This document shows positions 1-6,240 of a stretch of DNA of 31,686 nucleotides, in pieces. Numbering within the stretch: the stretch's first letter is position 1; the number at the start of each line of letters is the position of its first letter. A model generated the notes under the pieces. The model did no database searches. It was not told the origin of the DNA and was given only the letters and a program-made list of their open reading frames with translations. The position numbers and the translations under genes were made by a program. The stretch comes from an uncultured Clostridia bacterium (GTDB lineage Bacteria; Bacillota; Clostridia; Christensenellales; QALW01): contig CAKRZX010000026.1 of the NCBI GenBank assembly GCA_934434555.1, positions 1 to 31,686 of the forward strand, read 5' to 3'.

Positions 1-155
1 ATAAAATACTTTCTGTTCACTCGTCCGGAGATGGTCAAAATGCCTTTTTCTTTCAGTTCGGCATTTAACCTCTGGACAATTTTGTAGGCGTAGGATTTGG
101 AAACGCCCAATTCCTGTGCCACTTCGTCCACTCTCATAAAGCTTGTGTTTTCCAT
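1..155 (-). CDS. Excisionase-like HTH DNA-binding protein (partial, C-terminus beyond left edge)
   Basis: The first 51 codons of a gene that runs off the left edge. The protein begins MENTSFMRVDEVAQELGVSK, followed by a second helix of SYAYKIVQRLN type, which is a MerR/excisionase-type winged helix-turn-helix fold. Proteins with this N-terminus are common in clostridial integrative elements, where they act as recombination directionality factors or regulators beside a tyrosine recombinase. The start at 155 is preceded by an AAAGGGGTGATGAA ribosome binding site, and a TTGACA-17-TATAAT promoter lies upstream on the same strand. It is divergent from the XRE gene at 445. The element role is inferred from the family and from the guaA junction next door. 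The recombinase itself is not visible and would lie further left. Confidence 0.75.
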   Translation of the reverse strand, partial: MENTSFMRVDEVAQELGVSKSYAYKIVQRLNAELKEKGILTISGRVNRKYF

Positions 156-296
156 TTCATCACCCCTTTCGTTTGGTTATAGTTCTCTTGTTTATTGTCG
201 GAGAACTTTCTGGCCGCATTCCGATTTGCCCGAGCGGTTGCGCCATTACCGTGACGCACGACGGATATTCTGTTGTCTACAAATAACTTAACGCTA

Positions 297-406
297 TTTG
301 CTATAGTCATTATACTAAACGGATTTGCTATTGTCAAGAGGCTTGCAGAAAAATATTTAACTTTTTTGCTTTTGCTATCTTGACACAGCTTAAATCTATA
401 TGCTAT
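297..406. promoter_or_regulatory. Shared operator region with four TTTGCTAT boxes
   Basis: The 8-mer TTTGCTAT occurs exactly at 297-304, 324-331 and 371-378, and with one mismatch (TATGCTAT) at 399-406. The boxes form two pairs spaced 27 and 28 bases apart. One pair brackets the leftward promoter core and the other brackets the rightward one. This is the arrangement expected of binding sites for the adjacent XRE regulator, repressing both its own gene and the excisionase-like gene. Binding is inferred, not shown. Confidence 0.6.
309..337 (-). promoter_or_regulatory. Sigma-A promoter for the excisionase-like gene
   Basis: On the minus strand a perfect TTGACA (332-337) and a perfect TATAAT (309-314) are separated by 17 bases. 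The predicted leader to the start codon at 155 is about 145 bases long. Confidence 0.75.
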
Positions 407-409
407 ACT
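380..409 (+). promoter_or_regulatory. Sigma-A promoter for the XRE gene
   Basis: TTGACA at 380-385 and TATACT at 404-409 with an 18-base spacer, plus a TG extended -10 at 401-402. It lies just upstream of the XRE start at 445 and overlaps two of the TTTGCTAT boxes. Confidence 0.75.
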
Positions 410-444
410 GATTGCGCAGAACAAAAACGAGGAGCGTAATCGCT

Positions 445-975
445 ATGGCAATCGGTGAGAGAATTCGATTCTTCCGCAATCTGCGGGGAATGACACAGAA
501 ATACTTGGGGCAGGTGGTCGGTTTCCCGGAAAAGACCGCCGACATCCGTATGGCGCAGTATGAATCCGGCAGCAGAACGCCTAAGGCGGAGCTGACGGAA
601 AGCCTTGCCGGTGCGCTGGGTGTCTCGCCACTGGCTCTGTCCGTGCCGGACATTGACAGCTATCTCGGCTTGATGCACACGCTGTTTACCTTGGAGGATC
701 GCTACGGCCTGACGGTGGAAACCGGCGAGAACGGCGTTTCTCTGCGTGTTGATCCTAGAAAAGGGAAGGATGCTGCTGAGCTTTCCGAAATGCTCACTGC
801 GTGGGTTGAGCAGGCGGAAAGGCTCCGCAATGGCGAAATAAACCGGGAGGACTACGATAAGTGGCGTTATAACTTCCCAAAATACGATGAGACCTCCGGC
901 TATGTGAAAGTTCCATCCCAGCAACTCAGCGATGCGCTGGTGGAGGCGTTCAAGGATCGGCTGAAAGCTGACTAA
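445..975 (+). CDS. XRE-family transcriptional regulator of the integrated element
   Basis: A 176-residue protein. Residues about 3-65 form a Cro/C1-type helix-turn-helix (IGERIRFFRNLRGMTQKYLG, then MAQYESGSRTPK), as in phage and ICE repressors. The C-terminal 110 residues are helical and charged and I recognise no domain in them. The start at 445 is chosen because GAGGAG lies 10 bases upstream; an in-frame ATG at 412 would overlap the promoter's expected transcription start. It is divergent from the excisionase-like gene and convergent with guaA. It probably represses the element's excision genes through the TTTGCTAT boxes between them. Its GC content is visibly higher than that of the chromosomal genes to the right, which fits transfer. 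Confidence 0.85.
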   Translation: MAIGERIRFFRNLRGMTQKYLGQVVGFPEKTADIRMAQYESGSRTPKAELTESLAGALGVSPLALSVPDIDSYLGLMHTLFTLEDRYGLTVETGENGVSLRVDPRKGKDAAELSEMLTAWVEQAERLRNGEINREDYDKWRYNFPKYDETSGYVKVPSQQLSDALVEAFKDRLKAD

Positions 976-985
976 AAAACAAAAG

Positions 986-1029
986 AAAAAGCGCTATCTG
1001 ACTTGGCTTCAAATCAGATAGCGCTTTTT
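986..1029 (+). terminator. Rho-independent terminator after the XRE gene
   Basis: The 16-base arm AAAAAGCGCTATCTGA (986-1001) is repeated inverted at 1014-1029 around a 12-base loop and ends in a T-run. The flanking A and T runs mean it could work in both directions, including for transcripts arriving from guaA. Confidence 0.85.
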
Positions 1030-1051
1030 GTTATCGCAATAATTCAAATAA

Positions 1052-1140
1052 TGTTGCCATTTTGTTGCCACGGCGGGCACTCATAGCGAAAAAGCCTTGG
1101 TATTACTGGACTTTTTCCAGGATGCAATCATTCCCACTCA
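1052..1140. other. Probable attachment-site end of the left element at the guaA 3' end
   Basis: The element's last gene ends at 975 and guaA ends, intact, at 1128. Between them are two direct TGTTGCCA repeats (1052-1059 and 1063-1070), which look like recombinase arm-type sites, and a CTGGA/TCCAG inverted repeat at 1106-1120. The last codons of guaA (IEWE plus stop, CATTCCCACTC on this strand) are the attachment sequence used by several known guaA-targeting islands. The exact core cannot be set without the other end of the element. Confidence 0.55.
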
Positions 1141-2654
1141 ATGGTCGCGGGGGGTTTACCGGTGATATCGTAAACTACGCGGTTAATATTGGGAACCTCG
1201 TTGACGATGCGTGAGGAAATGCGGTCAAGGAGGGAGTAGGGCAGATGAGCGTAGCGGCAGGTCATAAAGTCGCTTGTTACAACGGCGCGGACGGCGACGG
1301 TGTACGCGTAAGTCCTGTAATCGCCCATAACACCTACGCTTTTTGTGTTGGTGAGTACCGCAAAGTACTGATTCGATTTTGCTCTTGACGCACCGATTTC
1401 GGCACGGACGATAGCGTCGGCATCGCGGAGGATATCAAGTTTTTCCTTGGTGATTTCGCCTACGATACGGATTGCAAGTCCGGGTCCGGGGAACGGCTGA
1501 CGGTTTATAAGCACTTTTGAAAGTTTAAGTTGTCTGCCGAGTTCGCGGACTTCGTCCTTAAAAAGACCGCGCAGAGGTTCAACAAGACCCACAAAGCCCA
1601 AATCTTCGGGAAGTCCGCCCACATTGTGGTGGCTCTTTATGGTTGCGGAGTTGTTTGCGCCGGATTCAATAACGTCGGGATAGATTGTGCCCTGGGCGAG
1701 ATATTTGCAGTCGCCGTACTTGCGGGCTTCTTCGTTGAAAACTTCAACAAATTCCCTGCCTATTATCTTGCGCTTGGCTTCCGGGTCGGTTACGCCGGCA
1801 AGTTTCGCCAAAAAACGGGATTCGGCATTTACGCGGACAAATTTCAGGCGTTTTTTTGCAAACACTGCCTCAACTTCATCGCCCTCGTTTTTGCGCATAC
1901 AGCCGTGGTCAACAAAAATACACACAACCTGGTCGGGAATGGCTTTTTCCAAAAGCGCCGCGCAAACGGAAGAATCAACGCCGCCGGAAAGACCCAGCAG
2001 AACCTTGTCGGCTCCGACCTGTGCGCGGATTGCTTTCACCTGCTGCTGAATGTAATCGTCCATAGTGAAATCACCCGCTGCGCCGCATACATTATATACA
2101 AAGTTACGAATCATTGCCGTACCGTTTTCGGTATTTTCAACTTCGGGGTGGAACTGGAATGCATAAAGCCCTTTTTCTTCACAGCAGACTGCCGCGTTGG
2201 GGCAACTGTCGGTATAGGCAATGCTCTTGAAGCCTGCGGGAAGTTTGTCCACACGGTCGGTGTGGCTCATAAGAGTTTTGCCCGTAACGGGGAGATTTTC
2301 AAACAGACACGATGAATCAAATTGAGTTTCTATTCTGCCGTACTCGCGGAGTTCGTCATCGGATACAACCGTGCCCCCGAGCGTATAGCACATAAGTTGC
2401 ATACCGTAGCAAATGCCGAGCACCGGAATGCCGAGGGAAAATATTTCGGGGTCGCATTTTGGTGATTTATCGTCGTAAACGCTGTTGGGACCGCCGGTAA
2501 GAATTATTCCGATAGGCGCCATATGTTTTATTTCGTCCACAGACATTTCACCGGGCTTAATAATCGAATACACGTGGCACTCGCGCACGCGCCGGGCAAT
2601 AAGTTCTTTGTACTGCCCGCCGAAGTCAAGCACCAGCACGGTTTGATTGTTCAT
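1128..2654 (-). CDS. guaA: GMP synthase (glutamine-hydrolysing)
   Basis: A 508-residue full-length GMP synthetase, which aminates XMP to GMP using glutamine and ATP. The class I glutamine amidotransferase domain comes first: nucleophile Cys82 in GICYGMQLM, with His169 and Glu171 in FQFHPEVE. The ATP-pyrophosphatase domain follows, with the SGGVDSS P-loop at about 223-229. The C-terminal dimerisation domain ends in the usual PPATIEWE. The start at 2654 has GGGAGGAAC upstream; the in-frame extension to 2702 overlaps the promoter and is not needed. It is monocistronic, with its own promoter and only about a 30-base leader, so no riboswitch fits. Its 3' end borders the left mobile element, but the reading frame is complete. 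Confidence 0.97.
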   Translation of the reverse strand: MNNQTVLVLDFGGQYKELIARRVRECHVYSIIKPGEMSVDEIKHMAPIGIILTGGPNSVYDDKSPKCDPEIFSLGIPVLGICYGMQLMCYTLGGTVVSDDELREYGRIETQFDSSCLFENLPVTGKTLMSHTDRVDKLPAGFKSIAYTDSCPNAAVCCEEKGLYAFQFHPEVENTENGTAMIRNFVYNVCGAAGDFTMDDYIQQQVKAIRAQVGADKVLLGLSGGVDSSVCAALLEKAIPDQVVCIFVDHGCMRKNEGDEVEAVFAKKRLKFVRVNAESRFLAKLAGVTDPEAKRKIIGREFVEVFNEEARKYGDCKYLAQGTIYPDVIESGANNSATIKSHHNVGGLPEDLGFVGLVEPLRGLFKDEVRELGRQLKLSKVLINRQPFPGPGLAIRIVGEITKEKLDILRDADAIVRAEIGASRAKSNQYFAVLTNTKSVGVMGDYRTYAYTVAVRAVVTSDFMTCRYAHLPYSLLDRISSRIVNEVPNINRVVYDITGKPPATIEWE

Positions 2655-2690
2655 AAACTGAGTTCCTCCCACAAAGGTTTTAATGAAAAG

Positions 2691-2719
2691 AGTGTACACC
2701 AAAACGCGAATTTTGTCAA
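2691..2719 (-). promoter_or_regulatory. Sigma-A promoter of guaA
   Basis: On the minus strand TTGACA (2714-2719) and TACACT (2691-2696) are separated by 17 bases, 37 bases from the guaA start. Confidence 0.75.
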
Positions 2720-2770
2720 GTTATCTGCACAGGAAATCGGAAAACAGATGTATAAATCAAATATGTTAAA

Positions 2771-2828
2771 AAGGACCGATTTTTTGCAAAAACAGTCCTT
2801 GAAAAACAGCGGCACCGTGTGATATACT
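2771..2828 (+). promoter_or_regulatory. Promoter of the ADP-ribosylglycohydrolase operon with an overlapping inverted repeat
   Basis: TTGAAA (2799-2804), an 18-base spacer and TATACT (2823-2828) with a TG extended -10. An AAGGAC/GTCCTT inverted repeat (2771-2776 and 2795-2800), with a T6/A5 inner palindrome, overlaps the -35. It could be an operator; there is no proof. The gap between guaA and this operon holds nothing else recognisable. Confidence 0.55.
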
Positions 2829-2875
2829 TTATTTAAGATAATCCGAAAGGACGAATAATTATTTTGGAGAAAGTT

Positions 2876-4249
2876 ATGCAAAAAGAAATTATAAGAGAAT
2901 ACGATAAACAGGGGAAATGGGAAAACTATGAGGCGGCGCTTTCCACGGAATGGATACAGTCCGTTGAAGAGGGCAAGGATATAGAAATATATAAGGACCT
3001 TTTTGACGCCGTGGATAAAATGCCGTTTAGCGATTATAAGCACGAAATGGCGGACGTTTTGTTCAGGCTCGTCTACAACGCACCCCAAAGGGCGGACTTC
3101 CCCTTTGAAGAACCCGACGGAATAGAGGAAATCAGGGTTTTGCGCGACGGATACAAGGCGGCGCTTATAATGCCGGAAGAAAATAAGTTAAAGGATAAAA
3201 TGCGCGGCGGGTGGAAAGGCAGAGCCTGCGGGTGCTATTTGGGAAGAACCGTTGAGGGCTTGCGCAGCGACAGAATAGAAAAACTGCTTAAAGCCATAGG
3301 CGATTACCCTATGACGGACTATATAGACAGAGAAAAGATAACAAAAGAAACAGAAGAGACAGTTTTGCCTGAAATCAACTGGCCGGCGGGAATTTTTATG
3401 TCAAAAGATAATGATGTATCACCTGTTGACGACGATACAACCTACACCGTTACGGGGTACGTTGTCGTTAATGATTTCGGCAAAAACTTCACAAGCGCAA
3501 ATGTTGCGGCGGTATTCGATGACCGCGAAAGAAAGAATATGTTCTGCACTGCCGAACGCGTTGCGTACAGAAACTTTATGAACGGATATAAGCCCCCGTA
3601 TTCGGCAGTATACAAGAATCCTTACAGGGAGTGGATAGGCGCGCAGATAAGGGCCGATTTCTACGGATACATCAATCCCTGTGACCCCGAAACTGCTGCG
3701 GATATGGCTTGGCGTGACGCAAGGGTAACCCACGTAAAGAACGGAATCTACGGAGAAATGTGGGTTGCCGCTATGATTGCCGCCGCTTTCGGCACGGATA
3801 ATATTGAAGAAATCATTCTCACCGGGCTTGGGCAGATTCCCAAAACTTCAAGGCTCTATAAGGGTGTTTACGGAATTGTTGAGGGATATCGCAGCGGCTT
3901 GGGGGCAGAAGAACTGTTTGATATGGTTCACTCCGAGTGGGACGAATATACCGAGCACGGCTGGACGCATACGATTCCCAATGCGGAAATTGTTGCCATT
4001 TGTCTGCTTTACGGGGAAAAAGATTACGCAAACAGTGTTTGTATGGCTGTACAGCACGGCTATGATACCGACTGCAACGGCGCAACCGTGGGCTCGGTTT
4101 TAGGCGTAGTTCTGGGCTTTGACGCTCTGCCGGAGAGAATTGCGGGACGTCTGGGCGATACTTACCTTTCTGCCGTTCACGGACTTGAAAAATTATCAAT
4201 CAAGGAAATGGCGGAAAAGACGTATGAAATCTACAAAACAAATGAGTAA
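2876..4249 (+). CDS. ADP-ribosylglycohydrolase family protein
   Basis: A 457-residue protein of the ADP-ribosylglycohydrolase (DraG/ARH, Pfam PF03747) family, whose members hydrolyse the N- or O-glycosidic bond between ribose and a protein or small molecule using a binuclear Mg centre. The domain starts near residue 105 (DKMRGGWKGRACGCYLG). It shows the acidic VDDDTTYT metal motif and the late HGYDTDCNGAT motif near residue 394. The first 100 residues are an additional helical region. The start at 2876 has TTGGAG 6 bases upstream. It overlaps the next gene, a ribokinase-type kinase, so the pair probably releases and then phosphorylates a ribose-containing product. That substrate link is inference. 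Confidence 0.85.
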   Translation: MQKEIIREYDKQGKWENYEAALSTEWIQSVEEGKDIEIYKDLFDAVDKMPFSDYKHEMADVLFRLVYNAPQRADFPFEEPDGIEEIRVLRDGYKAALIMPEENKLKDKMRGGWKGRACGCYLGRTVEGLRSDRIEKLLKAIGDYPMTDYIDREKITKETEETVLPEINWPAGIFMSKDNDVSPVDDDTTYTVTGYVVVNDFGKNFTSANVAAVFDDRERKNMFCTAERVAYRNFMNGYKPPYSAVYKNPYREWIGAQIRADFYGYINPCDPETAADMAWRDARVTHVKNGIYGEMWVAAMIAAAFGTDNIEEIILTGLGQIPKTSRLYKGVYGIVEGYRSGLGAEELFDMVHSEWDEYTEHGWTHTIPNAEIVAICLLYGEKDYANSVCMAVQHGYDTDCNGATVGSVLGVVLGFDALPERIAGRLGDTYLSAVHGLEKLSIKEMAEKTYEIYKTNE

Positions 4250-5474
4250 GAAGATTCTTGTATTCGGTTCGCTGAACACCGATTACATATACACACTTGA
4301 CCATATTGTTGCCGACGGGGAAACGGTTGGCTGCACCAAACTTGAAGTTTTTCCCGGCGGAAAGGGGCTTAATCAGGCGGTTGCGGCGTCAAGGGCGGGC
4401 GGCAAAGTTTATTTTGCGGGCAACGTGGGCAATGACGGCAACCTTTTGATAAACACCCTTGAAGAAAGCGGCGTAAATACTTCACTTTTGAGAACGTTAA
4501 ACGAAAAAAGCGGACACGCAATCATTCAGGTTGACAAAAACGGCGAAAACGCAATAATCGTTCACGGCGGAACAAACCTGAAAAATGACGTTGGCTATAT
4601 CGACAGCGTACTTTCCCGCTTTTCGGAAGGCGATATTATTCTGTTGCAGAACGAAATAAACGGACTTGCCGAAATAATATCCCGTGCGTCAAAAAAAGGT
4701 ATGGCGGTCGTGCTTAATCCCTCGCCGATAAAAGAGAATATTTCGGAAATCAACTTTAACTGTATAGCGTGGCTTGTTGTAAACGAAAACGAGCTGAAAA
4801 CCGTATTCGGGCAGAAAAGCGCGCAGGCGGCGTTTGAATTTGCCGGCAAAGCGTATCCGAAAATAAAAATTGTTGCCACCCTGGGAAAATGGGGAGCAAT
4901 GTGTTTTGACGGAAAAAGCAGCGTGCATAAAAGCGGATATCGGGTCAATGCAGTCGACACAACGGGCGCGGGAGACACGTTTTTAGGGTATTTTGTTGCG
5001 GGAATCGCCGGGGATAAGCCCATTGAAGAAACACTTCAACTTGCGGTTGCGGCGTCGGCAATTTCCGTAACGGAAAAAGGCGCGTCATCGTCGATTCCGA
5101 AGATGGATTTTGTTTTATCGCAAATAGGCAGGATGAAGTCAACGGGCAATCAAAGGGATAAAATGCTGTTTGATGCGGCACGGGAGTACATAAAAAACAA
5201 TCTTGTGTCCGTTACTGCCGAAACACTTGCCGAAAACCTTAACTGCACGCCGAGGTATATTTCGTCGTTTATAAAAAAGTATACGGGCGAACCGCTTTCA
5301 AAATTCGTACTTGACGAACGCCTTGAATACGCTGCGGAACTTTTAAGCACAACCGATAAATCGGTAAGCGAAGTCGCTTATGCCTTAGGATATGAAAACG
5401 AAAGCTTTTTCAGGCGCAAATTCAAAGAGAAATTCGGCGTCAGCCCCAAAAAATACACTTCAAAATATAACTGA
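4242..5474 (+). CDS. Ribokinase-like (PfkB) kinase fused to a C-terminal AraC-type DNA-binding domain
   Basis: 410 residues. Residues 1 to about 300 are a PfkB/ribokinase-family sugar kinase: N-terminal KKILVFGSLNTDYIY, the sugar and ATP site motif GGKGLNQAVAASRAGG, and the catalytic DTTGAGDTFLGY with the base Asp. Residues about 307-410 are two AraC-type helix-turn-helices (TAETLAENLNCTPRYISSFI and SEVAYALGYENESFFRRKFK, ending FGVSPKKY). There is no frame break between the halves, so this is a true fusion. The start at 4242 overlaps the upstream stop by 8 bases; 4224 is an alternative with a weak GGAAAA site. The kinase may double as the sensor controlling its own operon, which is inference. 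Confidence 0.85.
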   Translation: MSKKILVFGSLNTDYIYTLDHIVADGETVGCTKLEVFPGGKGLNQAVAASRAGGKVYFAGNVGNDGNLLINTLEESGVNTSLLRTLNEKSGHAIIQVDKNGENAIIVHGGTNLKNDVGYIDSVLSRFSEGDIILLQNEINGLAEIISRASKKGMAVVLNPSPIKENISEINFNCIAWLVVNENELKTVFGQKSAQAAFEFAGKAYPKIKIVATLGKWGAMCFDGKSSVHKSGYRVNAVDTTGAGDTFLGYFVAGIAGDKPIEETLQLAVAASAISVTEKGASSSIPKMDFVLSQIGRMKSTGNQRDKMLFDAAREYIKNNLVSVTAETLAENLNCTPRYISSFIKKYTGEPLSKFVLDERLEYAAELLSTTDKSVSEVAYALGYENESFFRRKFKEKFGVSPKKYTSKYN

Positions 5475-5491
5475 ATACGTATTTCATTTTG

Positions 5492-5528
5492 TTTGCCGTA
5501 CATTTTTTTGTGTACGGCAAATTTTTTT
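5492..5528 (+). terminator. Rho-independent terminator after the kinase fusion gene
   Basis: TTTGCCGTAC (5492-5501) and GTACGGCAAA (5512-5521) form a 10 bp stem followed by seven Ts. Confidence 0.9.
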
Positions 5529-5539
5529 ATAAAAAACAG

Positions 5540-5596
5540 TTGACAAACGGGAACATTTGAATATAATAATAATTGAACAAACAATCAAATGTTCAA
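5540..5596 (+). promoter_or_regulatory. Promoter and ArsR-type operator of the metal efflux operon
   Basis: TTGACA (5540-5545) and TATAAT (5562-5567) with a 16-base spacer. The inverted pair GAACATTTGA (5551-5560) and TCAAATGTTC (5585-5594), and the inner TTGAACA/TGTTCAA pair (5573-5579 and 5590-5596), resemble ArsR/SmtB/CzrA operators. They cover the spacer, the -10 and the transcription start, as expected for repression by the ArsR protein encoded next. Confidence 0.75.
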
Positions 5597-5620
5597 ACAA
5601 AATAATCGGGCGGTGATATT

Positions 5621-5971
5621 ATGAATGAAGAAAACAGCGAATATATGCATGCGAACGATGAGTTAATTAAAAAAGTTAACGAAAAAATGCCGGAGGAGAA
5701 TTTCCTGTTTGATTTGGCCGAACTTTACAAGATATTCGGTGATTCAACGAGAATTAAAATTCTGTACGTTCTGTTTGAAGCTGAAATGTGCGTGAACGAT
5801 ATTGCGCAGGTGCTTTCAATGAACGTGTCGGCAATATCGCATCAGCTGCGGGTACTTAAACAGGCGGGGCTTGTTAAATTTCGCAGGGACGGCAAAACGG
5901 TGTTCTATTCTCTTGCCGATGACCATGTCCGGACGATAATCGACCAGGGTGCAGAGCACGTTGGCGAATAA
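5621..5971 (+). CDS. ArsR/SmtB-family metal-responsive repressor
   Basis: A 116-residue winged-helix repressor that should leave its operator when it binds metal. The core runs from FGDSTRIKILYVLFEAEMCVNDI through the recognition helix (SMNVSAISHQLRVLKQAGLV) to the wing (RRDGKTVFYSL). The last helix carries an Asp-x-His-x10-His-x-x-Glu pattern within DDHVRTIIDQGAEHVGE, the alpha-5 zinc/cobalt site of CzrA/SmtB-like sensors. There is a single Cys in the alpha-3 position (MCVNDI). This favours a Zn/Cd/Co sensor over an arsenic sensor. It leads an operon with an HMA protein (21-base gap) and a P1B ATPase. Confidence 0.88.
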   Translation: MNEENSEYMHANDELIKKVNEKMPEENFLFDLAELYKIFGDSTRIKILYVLFEAEMCVNDIAQVLSMNVSAISHQLRVLKQAGLVKFRRDGKTVFYSLADDHVRTIIDQGAEHVGE

Positions 5972-5992
5972 ATTTTTTGGAGGTTTTTTATT

Positions 5993-6214
5993 ATGAAAAA
6001 AGTATTTGTTGTTGAAGACCTGGACTGCGCGGCATGCGCGGCGAAAATCGAGAACGCCGTAAACGAACTTGACGAAATAAAAAACGCAAGCGTAAGTTAT
6101 ATGGCGCAGAGAATGACCGTTGAAACCGTTGAGGGTGCGGATTTTGACGCGGTTATGAAAAAGATAGTTAAAATCTGCAAAAAAACAGAGCCGGATATGA
6201 CAATCGTACTTTAA
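5993..6214 (+). CDS. Stand-alone heavy-metal-associated (HMA) domain protein
   Basis: A 73-residue ferredoxin-like HMA domain with the metal-binding loop DLDCAACAAKIE (Cys-x-x-Cys) near residues 11-14. Such proteins are soluble metallochaperones or detached N-terminal domains of P1B ATPases. The downstream ATPase has no HMA domain of its own, so this small protein probably supplies that function in trans. A TGGAGG ribosome binding site lies 9 bases before the start. Confidence 0.85.
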   Translation: MKKVFVVEDLDCAACAAKIENAVNELDEIKNASVSYMAQRMTVETVEGADFDAVMKKIVKICKKTEPDMTIVL

Positions 6215-6240
6215 TATCCGCAGTATTATCGGAGGGCAAT

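Noticed and set aside
134..313. Small open frame in the leader of the excisionase-like gene, ending inside that gene
   Set aside because: Its best ATG overlaps the -10 of the promoter, so it would have no leader or ribosome site. It could be a leader peptide only if transcription starts further upstream.
1530..2315. 261-codon open frame antisense to guaA
   Set aside because: It lies wholly inside the well-conserved guaA gene on the other strand, has no ribosome site and no recognisable domain.
2655..2690. Possible purine riboswitch before guaA
   Set aside because: The predicted leader is only about 30 bases, too short for the aptamer.
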